A stretch of 64,000 bases of DNA from Pseudonocardia alni (GCF_002813375.1 NZ_PHUJ01000003.1:4154001-4218000); one strand, 5' to 3'; shown: positions 43,673 to 54,701, numbered from the stretch's first letter. Translations and numbers: made by a program. The notes: a model not told the origin generated them from the sequence alone.

Positions 43673-45073
43673 TCAGGAGCGCTTCTCGCCGCGGGTCATC
43701 GCCAGCACGTCCAGGGCACGGTCCAGCTCGTCCTCGGTGAGGGTGCCGTTCGCGACGTGGCCGCGCTCGATCACGACCTCGCGGATCGTCTTCCGCTCCT
43801 TCAGTGCCTGCTTCGCGACGGCCGCCGCCTCCTCGTAGCCGATCCTCGAGTTCAGCGGGGTGACGATCGACGGGGAGGACTCGGCGTACTCGCGGGTGCG
43901 CTCGAGGTCGGCCTCCATGCCGTCGACGACCTTGTCGGCGAGCAGCCGAGCGGCGTTCGCGATCAGCCGGGCGGACTCCAGGACGTTGCGCGCCATCACC
44001 GGCATCATCACGTTCAGCTCCAGGTTGCCCTGGCTGCCCGAGAAGCCGACCGTCGCGTCGTTGCCCATGACCTGCGCGCACACCATCATCGTGGCCTCGC
44101 AGATCACCGGGTTGACCTTGCCCGGCATGATGGAGCTGCCCGGCTGCAGGTCCGGCAGGTGGATCTCGGCCAGCCCGGTACGCGGCCCGGACGAGAGCCA
44201 GCGCAGATCGTTGGCGATCTTGTAGAGCGACACGGCGACGGTGCGCAGCGCGCCGGAGGCCTCGACCAGGCCGTCGCGGGAGCCCTGGGCCTCGATGTGG
44301 TCGGTGGCCTCGGCGAGCTGCTCCAGGCCGGTCGCCTCGCGCAGCTTCGCGACCACGGCGGCGCCGAACCCGTCCGGAGCGTTGAGCCCGGTGCCGACCG
44401 CGGTCCCGCCGATCGGCAGGACGGCGAGGCGGGGGAGCGCGTCGCGGACGCGGGCGGCGCCGTAGCCGGCCTGGCTGGCCCAGCCACCGGCCTCCTGGCC
44501 GAGGGTGATCGGGACGGCGTCCATGAGGTGGGTGCGGCCGGCCTTCACGACCTCCGACCAGTCCGCCGCGCGGCGGCGCAGCGCGGCCTCGAGGTGCTGC
44601 AGCGCCGGGACGACCTCGGTCGCCAGCGCCTCGGTGGCGGCGAGGTGGATGGTCGTCGGGAAGACGTCGTTCGACGACTGCGAGGCGTTGACGTGGTCGT
44701 TCGGGTGCACGCCGGTGCCGGCGTGGGCGGCCAGCGAGGCGATCACCTCGTTGGCGTTCATGTTCGACGACGTGCCCGAGCCCGTCTGGAAGACGTCGAC
44801 CGGGAAGTGGTCGTCGTGCCCGCCCGCGGCCACCTCGTCGGCGGCCGCGGCGATCGCGCGGGCCCGGTCGTCGTCCAGTACGCCCAGCTCGCCGTTCACC
44901 CGGGCCGCGGCCGCCTTGACCAGGCCGAGCGCGCGGATCTGGGCGCGCTCCAGGCCGCGGCCGGAGATCGGGAAGTTCTCCACCGCGCGCTGGGTCTGGG
45001 CCCGCCACAACGCGTCGGCGGGGACCCGGACCTCGCCCATGGTGTCGTGCTCGATGCGGAAGTCCTCGCTCAT
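43673..45073 (-). CDS. fumC: Class II fumarate hydratase
   Basis: Interconverts fumarate and malate in the TCA cycle without a metal cluster. The 466-aa product has [48 protein letters not shown] (catalytic His) and the superfamily signature [11 protein letters not shown] at residues 312-322. ATG 45073. It matches Rv1098c and is followed upstream on the same strand by glpX, as in mycobacteria. Confidence 0.95.
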   Translation of the reverse strand: MSEDFRIEHDTMGEVRVPADALWRAQTQRAVENFPISGRGLERAQIRALGLVKAAAARVNGELGVLDDDRARAIAAAADEVAAGGHDDHFPVDVFQTGSGTSSNMNANEVIASLAAHAGTGVHPNDHVNASQSSNDVFPTTIHLAATEALATEVVPALQHLEAALRRRAADWSEVVKAGRTHLMDAVPITLGQEAGGWASQAGYGAARVRDALPRLAVLPIGGTAVGTGLNAPDGFGAAVVAKLREATGLEQLAEATDHIEAQGSRDGLVEASGALRTVAVSLYKIANDLRWLSSGPRTGLAEIHLPDLQPGSSIMPGKVNPVICEATMMVCAQVMGNDATVGFSGSQGNLELNVMMPVMARNVLESARLIANAARLLADKVVDGMEADLERTREYAESSPSIVTPLNSRIGYEEAAAVAKQALKERKTIREVVIERGHVANGTLTEDELDRALDVLAMTRGEKRS

Positions 45074-45127
45074 GGGCTGAGGTCTACTCCTCCGCGACCC
45101 GTCCCGCAGTGTTAAGTGAGCCTAACC

Positions 45128-46177
45128 TCACGGCAGTGGCGGGGCCTCGCCCTCGACGCCGTCGAAGTCGACGGAGGAGAACTCGCGCAGCTTGGTGAGA
45201 CGGTGGTAGCCGTCGATCAGCCGGACGGTGCCGGACTTGGACCGCATCACGATCGACTGGGTGGTCGCCCCGCCACCCCGGTAGTGGACGCCGCGCAGCA
45301 GCGGGCCGTCGGTGATGCCGGTGGCGCAGAAGAAGACGTTCTCGCCGCGCACGAGCTCGGCGGTGGTCAGGACCTTGTCGAGGTCGTGGCCCGCGGCGAG
45401 GGCCTTCTCGCGCTCGGTGTCGTCCTTGGGCCACAGCCGGCCCTGGATCTCGCCGCCCATGCACTTCAGCGCGGCCGCGGTGATGATCCCCTCCGGGGTC
45501 CCGCCGACGCCGTAGAGCATGTCCACGCCCGAGGTGGGACGAGCGGCGGCGATGGCACCGGCGACGTCGCCGTCGGAGATGAACGCGATCCGGGCCCCGG
45601 CCGCGCGGATCTCGGTGACGATCTGCTCGTGGCGCGGGCGGTCGAGCACGCAGACCGTGACGTCGGCGACGTCGATCTCCTTGGCCCGGGCGACGCGGCG
45701 GATGTTCTCCGCGACCGGTGCGGTGATGTCGATGGCGTCCGCGGCCTCCGGCCCGACCGCGATCTTCTCCATGTAGAAGACGGCGGACGGGTCGAACATG
45801 GCGTCCCGCTCGGCGACGGCGAGCACCGCGAGGGCGTTGGGCATGCCCTTGGCCATCAGCGTGGTGCCGTCGATGGGGTCGACGGCGACGTCGCAGAACG
45901 GGCCCTCGCCGTTCCCGACCTCCTCGCCGTTGAACAGCATCGGGGCCTCGTCCTTCTCACCCTCGCCGATGACGACGACGCCGCGCATCGACACCGAGGA
46001 GATGAGCTGGCGCATGGCGTCGACGGCGGCACCGTCCCCGCCGTTCTTGTCGCCCTTGCCGACCCAGCGGCCCGCGGCCATCGCGGCGGCCTCGGTGACC
46101 CGGACCAGCTCCATCGCCAGGTTGCGGTCGGGCGCCTCACGACGGCGGGGGGTGGCGGGGCTGGCGGGCTGGCTCAC
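45128..46177 (-). CDS. glpX: Class II fructose-1,6-bisphosphatase
   Basis: GlpX is the gluconeogenic FBPase of actinobacteria. The 349-aa protein has [27 protein letters not shown] (metal site), [13 protein letters not shown] and a C-terminal [25 protein letters not shown] 46177 follows GGAG. It lies directly upstream of fumC on the same strand, the Rv1099c-Rv1098c order; both support growth on non-sugar carbon. Confidence 0.95.
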   Translation of the reverse strand: MSQPASPATPRRREAPDRNLAMELVRVTEAAAMAAGRWVGKGDKNGGDGAAVDAMRQLISSVSMRGVVVIGEGEKDEAPMLFNGEEVGNGEGPFCDVAVDPIDGTTLMAKGMPNALAVLAVAERDAMFDPSAVFYMEKIAVGPEAADAIDITAPVAENIRRVARAKEIDVADVTVCVLDRPRHEQIVTEIRAAGARIAFISDGDVAGAIAAARPTSGVDMLYGVGGTPEGIITAAALKCMGGEIQGRLWPKDDTEREKALAAGHDLDKVLTTAELVRGENVFFCATGITDGPLLRGVHYRGGGATTQSIVMRSKSGTVRLIDGYHRLTKLREFSSVDFDGVEGEAPPLP

Positions 46178-46295
46178 GGATACGTCTCCATTCACGGGCG
46201 GCGTGCTCGTCGGCGACGTCCCCTCGTCCGGGTTGCCACGGGCGTGCGGGGAGGCGCCCGGCGATCCTCGCACGCCCGACGTCGGGGGAGCAGCG

Positions 46296-47174
46296 ATGAG
46301 CGACCGACGCCATGCCTGGGACGATGGACACGTGAGCGCACGACACGACCCGGGAACGCCGTCGCCGGACTCCTCGGAGCCCGCCGGGCCCCCGGCTGTC
46401 CCGGACCCGGCCGAGACCTCCGGTACCGCCGGGGCCGCCGACCGGGCCACGGCCGGTGGCACCGGCCCGGGGCCGGTTCCGGCTGCGGACCCGGCCGCCG
46501 CGCCCGCGGGTGCGGCCGGGTCCGGGAGGCCGCAGCCGCCGCCGGTGACCCGCCGGATCCCCGAGGCGGGTCCGCAGGCGATGCACAAGCCCGCCCGCGG
46601 CGACGCGTCGGTGCGCGACCTGATCTGGGCGTGCCTGATCCTCGTCCCGGTCGCCCTGCTGATCTTCTCGGTCGGCGGGTCCTGCTCGTTCTCGCCCGGC
46701 ACCCCGGCCGAGGACGCCGCGTCGGCCCCCACCGTCGACGCCCCGGCCCGGATCGCCGAGTACGCCCGTGGCTCGACCTTCCCGCTGCGGCTTCCGGACG
46801 TCCCGTTCCGGGTCAACTCCACCGACCGCGGCCCGGTGGAGGGTGGCGGCACCGCCGTGCGCATCGGCTTCGTCACCCCCGACGCGGACTTCCTGAGCCT
46901 GGTCCAGACCGACGGCTCGGTCGAGGGTGTCCTCGCCACCGAGTCCGGTTCCGCGGGACGCGGCGACGGCCCGCCGACGATGCGCGGCACCGTGCAGGCG
47001 GGCGGCCTGGCCTGGGAGGTCTACGGCGCCGAGGGCGGCGAGCCCTTCCGGGTCGCGACGCTGCCCGGTCGGCCGGAGGTCCGCGTCCTGGTGACGGGCT
47101 CCGCGTCGGACGAGCAGTTCACCACCCTGGCCACCGCCCTGACGGCCGCCCGCGTCTACCCGCCCGGTTCCTGA
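46296..47174 (+). CDS. DUF4245-family membrane protein
   Basis: The 292-aa protein has a long disordered Pro/Ala/Gly N-terminus (1-95), one membrane span at about 106-128 ([20 protein letters not shown]) and an extracytoplasmic DUF4245 domain (140-290) with [36 protein letters not shown] and [14 protein letters not shown]. It is conserved next to glpX in actinobacteria (Rv1100). ATG 46296; GTG 46332 is an alternative. Function unknown, outer face of the membrane. Confidence 0.85.
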   Translation: MSDRRHAWDDGHVSARHDPGTPSPDSSEPAGPPAVPDPAETSGTAGAADRATAGGTGPGPVPAADPAAAPAGAAGSGRPQPPPVTRRIPEAGPQAMHKPARGDASVRDLIWACLILVPVALLIFSVGGSCSFSPGTPAEDAASAPTVDAPARIAEYARGSTFPLRLPDVPFRVNSTDRGPVEGGGTAVRIGFVTPDADFLSLVQTDGSVEGVLATESGSAGRGDGPPTMRGTVQAGGLAWEVYGAEGGEPFRVATLPGRPEVRVLVTGSASDEQFTTLATALTAARVYPPGS

Positions 47175-47337
47175 GGGCGGGCCCCACAGAGGCTCCGGCG
47201 TGCCACACGGTCTCCGATCCCCTGTGCGACACCGGAACCCCTGTGGGACGTGGTTGTCCACATCGCGGGGAGTCGTCCACACGTGCCCGGGCGGGGCCGG
47301 CGGACGGGATGGACCTCTGCCCGGTACGACGCCCGTG

Positions 47338-47927
47338 CGGCGCTCGGAGCTGATCGCCGCGGGGATGAGCGAGGCCGAGATCCGGCAGGCTCTGGGCGCG
47401 GGGCGATCGTGCGGCTCTGCCGCGGGATGTACCGCGGTGCCGTAGCGCCCGGGGCGGCGACGGGACCCGGCGGGCGCTGGGAGGAACTCGTCGCCGCGCA
47501 CGAGCGCGCCGTGCGCGGTGTGGTGCGTCGGCTCGCCCGCCCGCCCGCCGTCGTCAGCCACATCTCCGCCGCGGTCGTGCACGGCGCCGAGCCCCGGGGA
47601 GTCACGGAGCCGTGTCCTGTTCCACACGGCCGGGCTCCCCGCTCCCGACCTGCAGCGTGGGGTGCGCGACGGGTCCGGCCGGTGGCTCGCCACCGTCGAC
47701 TTCTGGTGGGACGGCTGTCCACCGTCGTCCGGGGGTTCGACGGCGAGATCACGTACGGGCGTCTGCTCCCACCGGGGAGGACGGCGGGCCAGGTGAGCAC
47801 CGAGGAGAAGGTCCGCGAGGACCGGTTCCGCGATCTGGGCCTGCACGTCGTCCGGTGGACCTGGTGCGACCTGGACGCCCCCGCCGCCCTCCTGACCCGC
47901 CTCCGGACCAGGCTGCCGACCCGATGA
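47338..47927 (+). pseudogene. Decayed DUF559/AbiEi-like protein gene
   Basis: Successive frames give a typical product: RRSELIAAGMSEAEIRQALG, IVRLCRGMYRGAVAPG, VSHISAAVVHG, then (after a large internal deletion) SPGESRSRVLFHTAGLPAPD, GRWLATVDFWWDGCP, then DGEITYGRLLP and a nuclease-like end, EDRFRDLGLHVVRWTW. At least three frame changes and a deletion of roughly 100 codons are needed. Intact relatives are about 300 aa and carry an AbiEi-type N-terminus and a Vsr-like endonuclease domain. It is dead. Confidence 0.75.
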
Positions 47928-47940
47928 CCTCCCACACCGG

Positions 47941-47985
47941 ATCCGGCGTCCCGCATCGGATCGGGACCCGTGTGGGACGCCGGAT
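47941..47985. terminator. Hairpin between the pseudogene and xseB
   Basis: ATCCGGCGTCCC (47941-47952) pairs perfectly with 47974-47985 over a 21-nt loop. It stands 15 bp from the xseB stop and can serve as its terminator. Confidence 0.6.
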
Positions 47986-47999
47986 ACCGTGCGGGAGGC

Positions 48000-48224
48000 T
48001 CAGGCCTCGTCGTCGGACTCGGCGTCGGCCAGCTTCTCCTCGATGCGGGTGCGGGCGCCGGCGAGCTGGGCGTCGCAGCGCTTGGCCAGGGCCTCGCCGC
48101 GCTCCCACAGCGCGACGGACTCGTCCAGGCCGAGGCCGCCGACCTCCAGTGCGCGCACGACCTCCACGAGCTCGTCGCGGGCCTTCTCGTAGCCCAGGGT
48201 CTCCACTGCCGGACGGTCGCTCAT
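48000..48224 (-). CDS. xseB: Exodeoxyribonuclease VII small subunit
   Basis: The 74-aa subunit has the two-helix shape of the family: [40 protein letters not shown] and [16 protein letters not shown]. Several copies bind each XseA and shape the active complex. Its ATG overlaps the xseA stop by one base (TGATG). The acidic tail AESDDEA is common. Confidence 0.93.
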   Translation of the reverse strand: MSDRPAVETLGYEKARDELVEVVRALEVGGLGLDESVALWERGEALAKRCDAQLAGARTRIEEKLADAESDDEA

Positions 48225-49462
48225 CAGGTCTCCGGGTCGGGGGTGGTGGTCACGGTGGCGGCGACGGCGCCGTCGGCGACCCGGATCCGCAGGCCGGTGC
48301 CGGCGGGCGCGTCGGCGACCGACCGCAGCAGCGGGGGCACGTCGTCGTCGGTGCGGTCGGCGAGCTGCACGATCGCGTAGCCGCGGGCCAGGGTCGCGGT
48401 CGGGCCGAGCGCGGCGAGCCGGGCACCCAGGTGCTCCAGCTCCGACGACGACCGGTCCAGCCGGCGCAGCACCGCGCGGTGGGCGGCGGTGCGGGCGTCG
48501 GCGATCTCGCCCTCCCGGGAGGTGACGATGCGCAGCGGATCGGCCAGCACGGGCCGTCGTCGCAGGTCGTCGAGGCGGTGCTGCTCGCGGTCGACCCAGC
48601 CGTGCAGCGCGCGGCGGGCCCGGTCGCGCAGCCCGGAGATCCGCGCGGTCTCCTCGGCGAGGTCGGGCACCAGGCTGCGTCCGGCCTCGGTGGGGGTGGA
48701 ACAGCGCAGGTCGGCGACGTGGTCGACCAGCGGGGTGTCCGGCTCGTGCCCGATGGCCGACACGACCGGGGTCCGGCAGGCGGCGACGGCGCGGCACAAC
48801 GTCTCGTCGGAGAAGGGCAGCAGGTCCTCGACGCTGCCTCCACCGCGGGCGAGCACGATGACCTCGACGTCCGGGTCCCGGTCGAGGGCCCGCAGCGCGC
48901 CGACGACCTGCTCGACGGCGAGCCCGCCCTGCACCGCGACGTTCTCGATCCGGAACCGCACCGCGGGCCAGCGCGAGGTCGCGTTGCGGACGACGTCGTG
49001 CTCGGCCGCCGAGTCGCGCCCGGTGACCAGGCCGATGGTGTGCGGGAGCAGCGGCGGGCGCCGCTTGAGGGCCGGGTCGAACAGCCCCTCCGCGGCGAGC
49101 AGCCTGCGCAGCCGCTCGATGCGGGCCAGCAGCTCGCCGAGCCCGACCGCGCGGATCCGGTCGACGCGCAGCGACAGCGTGCCGCGCCCCAGGTAGAACG
49201 ACGGCTTGCCGTGCACGATCACCCGGCTGCCCTCGGTCACGGCGCCGCCGGCGTCGCGCACCAGCGACGACGGCGCCGTCAGCTGCAGGGAGATGTCCGC
49301 GGCCGGGTCACGCAGGGTCAGGAACGCGGTCCCGGAGCGGGCGTTGACCTGGGCGAGCTGGCCCTCGACCCACACCGCGCCGAGCCGGTCGACCCACTCG
49401 GCGATCTTGCGGGCGACCGTGCGGACCGGCCACGGGTCCTCTTCGGAGGTCGTGGCGCTCAA
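48224..49462 (-). CDS. xseA: Exodeoxyribonuclease VII large subunit
   Basis: Degrades single-stranded DNA from both ends. The 412-aa product has the N-terminal OB fold ([21 protein letters not shown]), then the catalytic domain with [31 protein letters not shown] and [20 protein letters not shown] chose the TTG at 49462, which overlaps the upstream stop (TTGA) and yields the usual N-terminus; no ATG or GTG fits. It matches Rv1108c, between xseB and the Rv1109c-like gene. Confidence 0.92.
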   Translation of the reverse strand: MSATTSEEDPWPVRTVARKIAEWVDRLGAVWVEGQLAQVNARSGTAFLTLRDPAADISLQLTAPSSLVRDAGGAVTEGSRVIVHGKPSFYLGRGTLSLRVDRIRAVGLGELLARIERLRRLLAAEGLFDPALKRRPPLLPHTIGLVTGRDSAAEHDVVRNATSRWPAVRFRIENVAVQGGLAVEQVVGALRALDRDPDVEVIVLARGGGSVEDLLPFSDETLCRAVAACRTPVVSAIGHEPDTPLVDHVADLRCSTPTEAGRSLVPDLAEETARISGLRDRARRALHGWVDREQHRLDDLRRRPVLADPLRIVTSREGEIADARTAAHRAVLRRLDRSSSELEHLGARLAALGPTATLARGYAIVQLADRTDDDVPPLLRSVADAPAGTGLRIRVADGAVAATVTTTPDPET

Positions 49463-50082
49463 CGGTTCTCGGACACCGTCGCGATCCGGTTCGTCAGCAT
49501 CGTGACGTACGGCGGCCGGTTCTCGTGCGCGGTCTCCCAGGCGAGGAGGTCCGCGAGGTCGTCGAGGCTCAGCGTGCGGAGCTTGCCGCGCAGCTGGGGC
49601 ACGGTCATCGTCGGGTACTCGGGCAGCACGGCGGGCGCGGTCGCACCCGCCTCGGCCCGGTTCGACGCCGACGCCGGACGCGGCGACGCGGGCGACCGGT
49701 CGATCGGGATGCCGGTGCGGGCGGGCCGCAGCGACGACACGGTGCCGTTGCGCCCGGCCGGGGGAGCGGCGGGCGGCAGCGGCGGGGCGATCGGCTCCGG
49801 GTCGGGCAGCGACAGGTCGGCGCCGTCGGCCAGATCGTCGTCGAAGGTCGCCCAGCTGGGGATGTCGTCGGCGGGACGCAGGGTGCCCAGCGCGCGGTCG
49901 CCCTTGATGGCCAGCTCGGTGATCCGCTGCTGGAGCCGCATGGACACCTGCAGCGCCTGGCTGACCGCGGTCACCGGCAGCTCGACGGCGTGCCGCGGCA
50001 GCTCTCGGGCCTGCTCGACGGCGGTCACGACGAGGCCGGCGGCGATCCGCACGGGGAACGGCAGCGGAGACATGCACGCCAT
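49459..50082 (-). CDS. Lipid-droplet-associated-type conserved protein (Rv1109c-like)
   Basis: The 207-aa protein has an amphipathic/hydrophobic N-terminus ([20 protein letters not shown]), a helix [20 protein letters not shown], a disordered Pro-rich middle and a C-terminal helical domain ([40 protein letters not shown]). Mycobacterial relatives are annotated as lipid-droplet-associated. ATG 50082 has AGGGG four bases upstream; ATG 50073 is the alternative. It is coupled to xseA (TTGA) and divergent from ispH, as at Rv1109c-Rv1110. Confidence 0.78.
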   Translation of the reverse strand: MACMSPLPFPVRIAAGLVVTAVEQARELPRHAVELPVTAVSQALQVSMRLQQRITELAIKGDRALGTLRPADDIPSWATFDDDLADGADLSLPDPEPIAPPLPPAAPPAGRNGTVSSLRPARTGIPIDRSPASPRPASASNRAEAGATAPAVLPEYPTMTVPQLRGKLRTLSLDDLADLLAWETAHENRPPYVTMLTNRIATVSENR

Positions 50083-50186
50083 TGTCCCCTGATCCGTGGC
50101 CGCCTGTCGCGCCGGGCGCACCGGGCGCCGGTCGGGCCGGTCACGTACGGCTGCCCGCTCCCGGGCCGGTCCGTACCCTGGGGGCC

Positions 50187-51164
50187 ATGTCCGGTTCTGC
50201 CAAGCAGGTCCTGCTCGCCAAGCCCCGCGGCTACTGCGCGGGCGTCGACCGTGCCGTCGAGGCGGTGGAGCAGGCGCTCGACCAGTACGGCGCCCCCGTG
50301 TACGTCCGCAAGGAGATCGTGCACAACAAGCACGTGGTGGAGACGCTGCGCGAGCGCGGTGCGATCTTCGTCGACGAGGCATCGGAGGTTCCGGAGGGCG
50401 CGCACGTGGTGTTCTCCGCGCACGGCGTCTCGCCCGCGGTCCGCGACGAGGCCGCGGGCCGGAGCCTGCAGACCATCGACGCGACCTGCCCGCTGGTGAC
50501 CAAGGTCCACCAGGAGGCGAAGCGGTTCGCCCGCGAGGACTACGACATCCTGCTCGTCGGGCACGCCGGGCACGAGGAGGTCGAGGGGACCTCCGGTGAG
50601 GCGCCCGAGCACATCCAGCTCGTCGAGTCCGCCGCCGACGTCGACTCCGTGACCGTCCGCGACCCGGAGCGGGTCGTGTGGCTGTCGCAGACCACGCTGA
50701 GCGTCGACGAGACGATGGACACCGTCCGTGCGCTGCGCGAGCGGTTCCCGAAGCTGCAGAACCCGCCGTCGGACGACATCTGCTACGCCACGCAGAACCG
50801 CCAGGTCGCGGTGAAGACGATGGCGCCGCGCTGCGACCTGGTGCTGGTCGTCGGGTCGCGGAACTCGTCGAACTCGGTGCGTCTGGTCGAGGTCGCACTG
50901 GGCGCCGGGGCCGGTGCCTCGTACCTGATCGACTACGCCCGCGAGATCGACGAGTCCTGGCTCGACGGCGTCACGACGGTCGGGATCACCAGCGGTGCGT
51001 CGGTCCCGGAGATCCTGGTGCAGGGTGTCGTCGAGTACCTCGCCGAGCGCGGCTTCGGCTCGGTCGAGGAGGTCGACACCGCCGAGGAGACGCTGACCTT
51101 CTCGCTGCCCCGCGAGCTGCGCCCGCCGCGCGGCCGGTCGCTGGGCCTGACCCCGGTGAACTGA
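50187..51164 (+). CDS. ispH: 4-hydroxy-3-methylbut-2-enyl diphosphate reductase
   Basis: The last enzyme of the MEP isoprenoid pathway. It is a [4Fe-4S] protein making IPP and DMAPP. Cluster cysteines are C17 in [12 protein letters not shown], the one in [11 protein letters not shown], and the one in [14 protein letters not shown] 50187; 325 aa is normal. It supplies the substrate used by the Z-prenyl synthase gene 19 kb away. It matches Rv1110 (lytB2). Confidence 0.96.
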   Translation: MSGSAKQVLLAKPRGYCAGVDRAVEAVEQALDQYGAPVYVRKEIVHNKHVVETLRERGAIFVDEASEVPEGAHVVFSAHGVSPAVRDEAAGRSLQTIDATCPLVTKVHQEAKRFAREDYDILLVGHAGHEEVEGTSGEAPEHIQLVESAADVDSVTVRDPERVVWLSQTTLSVDETMDTVRALRERFPKLQNPPSDDICYATQNRQVAVKTMAPRCDLVLVVGSRNSSNSVRLVEVALGAGAGASYLIDYAREIDESWLDGVTTVGITSGASVPEILVQGVVEYLAERGFGSVEEVDTAEETLTFSLPRELRPPRGRSLGLTPVN

Positions 51165-51181
51165 CCGCGGCACACACGACG

Positions 51182-51212
51182 GAGGCCCCGGACCGACTCG
51201 GTCCGGGGCCTC
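51182..51212. terminator. Bidirectional hairpin terminator after ispH
   Basis: GAGGCCCCGGAC (51182-51193) pairs perfectly with 51201-51212 over a 7-nt loop, between convergent ispH and the transpeptidase gene. Confidence 0.85.
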
Positions 51213-51233
51213 ACGTGTGTACGGGGCGGGGGG

Positions 51234-51782
51234 TCAGCCTGCGGTGCGGTCCGCCTGGACCTGCTTCGCCGACACGACCTGCACCTGGTCGCCGATCTGC
51301 AGGGTGTCGAACCAGAGCTTCGCGTTCTCCGGGGTGAGCCGGACGCAGCCCGCCGACGGGGTGTCCGTGCGGCCCTCGTGGAAGGCGATGCCGCCGTCCT
51401 GGAAGAACACCGCCCACGGCATCGGGGCGGGCTCGCCGTTGGTCATCGTGTACTCGCCGCTCTTGTGCAGCTGCTCCTTGCGGTAGACCCGCAGGGAGTG
51501 GCCGACCGGGGTCTCCTTGCCCGGGCCGCCGATGGCGACCGGGACGGGCCCGTGGGTGATCTTCCCGTCGGTGAACAGCCAGGAGCGCTGGGTGTCGAGA
51601 TCGACGCAGGCCCGGGCCGTGACGGTGCACGGGGTGCCCGCGACGAGCGGCTGGTCCCGGAAGGCCTGCGCGGCCGGGGTCCCGGCGACCGCGGTGCCGA
51701 CGCCGATCAGCGCGACGGTCGCGGCGACCAGCGCGACGACGATCGCGGGTCGCGTCCTGCGGGGGCTGCGGGTGGTCGACAA
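51234..51782 (-). CDS. L,D-transpeptidase (YkuD domain), secreted
   Basis: Cross-links peptidoglycan stem peptides through mDap-mDap bonds. The 182-aa product has an N-terminal signal anchor (about residues 12-34) and a YkuD domain with HEGRTDTPSAGCVRLT, giving catalytic H135, C146 and R148. It is short and lacks the Ig-like domains of mycobacterial Ldt, so it is a minimal catalytic form. The start is TTG 51782, seven to nine bases after GGAGAG; no ATG or GTG fits. Confidence 0.9.
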   Translation of the reverse strand: MSTTRSPRRTRPAIVVALVAATVALIGVGTAVAGTPAAQAFRDQPLVAGTPCTVTARACVDLDTQRSWLFTDGKITHGPVPVAIGGPGKETPVGHSLRVYRKEQLHKSGEYTMTNGEPAPMPWAVFFQDGGIAFHEGRTDTPSAGCVRLTPENAKLWFDTLQIGDQVQVVSAKQVQADRTAG

Positions 51783-51976
51783 TGGCTCTCCAGTGGTTCC
51801 GTCGTGCGTCGGGGAGCGGCGGGGTCACGCCGTGCCCCCCGATGGGAAGACGCTCGGGAGTGCAGTGGGTTGCTCCCATTGTCCGATCCGTCGCCACCCG
51901 GGCGGTCTGCGGGGTACGTTCCGGCCGTCCACCTGGGCGGATGCGTCCGGACGACCGTGGCTGCGCCGGACGGCCG

Positions 51977-52852
51977 TCAGCGGGTGTCGCGGCGTGTCCG
52001 GCCGGTCGCGCCGCGTGTCGATCCGCGGGAGGGCTCGGAGCGGGACGGTTCGGTGCGTGAGGACCCGGCGCGCGAGGAGCCGGACCGCGCGGTCCCGGCC
52101 GACCGTGCGACGGATCCGGTGCGCGAGACCCCGGTGCCGGTGGACCCGGTACGGCCGGTGGACCCGGTGCGGGCCGTGTCGCGGCGCGCGGAACCGGTCG
52201 GTGCAGACCCGGTGGCCGACCCGGTGCGGGCGGTGCCCGTCGTGCGGGACCGGGACGCGGTCCCCGTGGTCGCGCCGCCCGCGCCGCGCGGAGCCCGGGA
52301 CCGCCCACCGGGGCCGTCGGGGTCGTACCCGCCCGGGTCGCGGCCCAGGCGCTGCCGCAGCCGGCCGACGGCGTCGTCCGGGCCGAGGCGCTGGCGCAGC
52401 ACACGCAGACCGGCGACGAGCAGCACGGCCAGCGTGGTCACCGCCATCGCCGGGAACGCGTTGATCAGCGGGGCGCCCGCCATGAGCAGGCTCTGCGCCG
52501 TGCCGCCGCCGGACGGGGCGCCGATCAGCACCGCGACCAGCGGCACGACGACGGCGAGCAGCAGCGGCGGCTGCACGGCCGGCAGGAACAGCCCGCGCCG
52601 GCGGACCCAGGACACCGCGAGCACGCAGCCGATCAGGTAGCAGACCTCGAACACCCGGCCGACGGTGCCGATCCGTAGCAGGTCCACCAGGACCCCGAGG
52701 GCGGTGGTACCGACGGCCAGACCGGTGGCCGCGAGCGGCGGGACACCGAGGACCGGGGGGAGCAGGGACCGCTCACGCACCGGCCAGCCACCGCGCGCGG
52801 GGGCTGGGCCCCGGCCGGGCCGGCGGGCCGAGCTCGATCGGGCCGTGGTCAC
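51977..52852 (-). CDS. DUF6542-like membrane protein with repetitive C-terminus
   Basis: The 291-aa protein has four hydrophobic spans (about residues 40-160: PPLAATGLAVGTTALGVLV, VCYLIGCVLAVSW, LLLAVVVPLVAVL, and MAVTTLAVLLVAGL). After residue 190 there is a long cytoplasmic tail made of short degenerate Thr/Gly/Ser/Arg units (TGSA, RTGS, SRTE). The tail is disordered and positively charged. GTG 52852. It is probably the Rv1111c-position gene. Function unknown. Confidence 0.75.
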   Translation of the reverse strand: MTTARSSSARRPGRGPAPARGGWPVRERSLLPPVLGVPPLAATGLAVGTTALGVLVDLLRIGTVGRVFEVCYLIGCVLAVSWVRRRGLFLPAVQPPLLLAVVVPLVAVLIGAPSGGGTAQSLLMAGAPLINAFPAMAVTTLAVLLVAGLRVLRQRLGPDDAVGRLRQRLGRDPGGYDPDGPGGRSRAPRGAGGATTGTASRSRTTGTARTGSATGSAPTGSARRDTARTGSTGRTGSTGTGVSRTGSVARSAGTARSGSSRAGSSRTEPSRSEPSRGSTRGATGRTRRDTR

Positions 52853-52856
52853 CCGG

Positions 52857-54452
52857 TCAGCCTAACCCCTCCCGCCACGGTGTCCCGGTCGCCTCGTCGC
52901 GTGCCGTGTCGCCGTCGCCGAACGTGCCCGGATGTGCGCCGTCGGGTCGGCCACCGCCGGATCGGGTGCCGTCCGACCGGTTGTGGTCGGGCCGCCCGAG
53001 ATCCTCGAGGGACACCAGCGAGTCCCCGGCGGAGGCGACCAGCTCGGGCGCGGAGACGCCGCGCGGGGTCCGGTCGACCGTCGCGGGCGTCCCCAGCTCG
53101 GTGTCGGACACCTGCAGTTCGGTGAACTTCCGGGCGCTCACCAGGACCCGCGCCTCCAGCGAGGAGACGGTCCGGTTGTAGCTGTCCACCACCGCGTCCA
53201 GGCTGCGGCCGAGCTTCGCGACGTGCGTTCCCATCGTCGCGAGGCGCCCGTGCAGCTCGCGCCCGAGCCGGTGCACCTGGGCGGCGTTGCGGGCCAGGGC
53301 CTCCTGCTTCCAGCCGTAGGCGACGGTGCGCAGCAGCGCGACCAGGGTGGTCGGCGTCGAGAGCACGACGTTGCGGCCGAAGGCGTACTCCAGCAGCCCC
53401 GGGTCCGAGCGCAGCGCCGCCTCCAGGAACGGGTCACCCGGCACGAACAGCACCACGAACTCCGGTGTCGGCTCGAACGACTCCCAGTAGGCCTTGGCCG
53501 AGAGCTGGTCCACGTGCGTGCGCAGCTGCCGGGCGTGCGCCGCGAGCCGTTCGGTGTGCACGTCCGGGTCCGAGGCCTCGACCGCCTGCAGGTAGGCCGC
53601 GAACGGCACCTTCGCGTCGACGACGACCTGCTTGCCGCCCGCGAGCCGGACCAGCATGTCCGGGCGGACCCCGCCGTCCTCCCCGGCGGCGGACACCTGG
53701 GTGGAGAAGTCGCAGTGCTCGAGCATGCCGGCCATCTCCGCGACCCGCTGCAGCTGCATCTCGCCCCACCGGCCCCGTACCTGCGGCGCCCGCAGCGCGT
53801 TGACCAGCGCCTTCGTCTCGGTGCCGAGCTTGTCCGAGCTCGCCGCCATCGCCCTGACCTGCTCGCGGAGCCCGGCGTAGGCGGACTCGCGCTCCTTCTC
53901 CACCGTCCGCAGCTGCCCCTCGACCCGGCCCAGCGCCGCCGAGACCGGGTCGAGCAGCTGCTCGACGGCCTTCGCGCGGGCGGCCTGGTCGCCGTCGGCC
54001 TTCGCCGCGAGCGCGGCGGTCGCCTCCTTGAGCCTGCTCTCCGCCAGCGCCACGAACGCCTCGTTGTTGCGGGCCAGCGCGTCCTGCGACAGCGCGGCGA
54101 AGGAGTCCTTCAGCTCGGCCTCGCGGCGCACCGTCGCGGCCTCGGCCCCGGCCCGGGCCTCCCGCTCGGCGCGCAGTGCGGCGGTGGCTCCCGCGGCGTC
54201 GGACTCGGCCCGCCGGGCGCGGATCGTCGCGTCGTCGAGGGACTCGTGCAGCTCCTCGACCCGTTCGAGCAGCGCGGCGCGCTCGGCGCGCAGGCCCGCC
54301 GCGTCGGCCCGGGTGGTGGCGGCGGTGTTCGCGGCGGCCCGGGCCGCCTCGGCCGCCTCGGCCCGGAACCGGGCGGCGGCCACCGACCAGACCACGGCGG
54401 CGGCGACCGCCGCGCCGAGCAGCGATCCGAGGAGCAGGCTGAGGACGTCCAC
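52857..54452 (-). CDS. rmuC: DNA recombination protein RmuC
   Basis: The 531-aa protein has one N-terminal membrane anchor (LSLLLGSLLGAAVAAAVVWS), a long coiled coil (about 25-190) and the RmuC nuclease-like domain: RGRWGEMQLQRVAEMAGML, VRLAGGKQVVVDAKVPFAAY, and FVPGDPFLEAALRSDPGLLEYAFGRN shown here only in part. RmuC limits inversion at short repeats and restricts foreign DNA. GTG 54452. Its stop lies 5 bp from the DUF6542 start codon, so both are in one operon. Confidence 0.92.
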   Translation of the reverse strand: MDVLSLLLGSLLGAAVAAAVVWSVAAARFRAEAAEAARAAANTAATTRADAAGLRAERAALLERVEELHESLDDATIRARRAESDAAGATAALRAEREARAGAEAATVRREAELKDSFAALSQDALARNNEAFVALAESRLKEATAALAAKADGDQAARAKAVEQLLDPVSAALGRVEGQLRTVEKERESAYAGLREQVRAMAASSDKLGTETKALVNALRAPQVRGRWGEMQLQRVAEMAGMLEHCDFSTQVSAAGEDGGVRPDMLVRLAGGKQVVVDAKVPFAAYLQAVEASDPDVHTERLAAHARQLRTHVDQLSAKAYWESFEPTPEFVVLFVPGDPFLEAALRSDPGLLEYAFGRNVVLSTPTTLVALLRTVAYGWKQEALARNAAQVHRLGRELHGRLATMGTHVAKLGRSLDAVVDSYNRTVSSLEARVLVSARKFTELQVSDTELGTPATVDRTPRGVSAPELVASAGDSLVSLEDLGRPDHNRSDGTRSGGGRPDGAHPGTFGDGDTARDEATGTPWREGLG

Positions 54453-54701
54453 CCCCGCAGCGTGCACCGCACCCCCGACAGTTCCGCGTCGCCGCAGCTC
54501 AGCGGCGTGTCCGGAGCCGGGTGTCTCGCACGGGCACGCACGGGGGACGGCCGGCGGCCGGCCGGGTTGCCCCGGCGAGGCGGATGCCACGCCGGGCGAA
54601 CCGGTTCGCGATGCACACGTCTTTCCCGGTGTCGGACCTTCGGGGGGCCGACGGTCCGGGCCGGGGGGCCCGGGCACACCGCGAGAGTGGGAGAGGTACC
54701 C

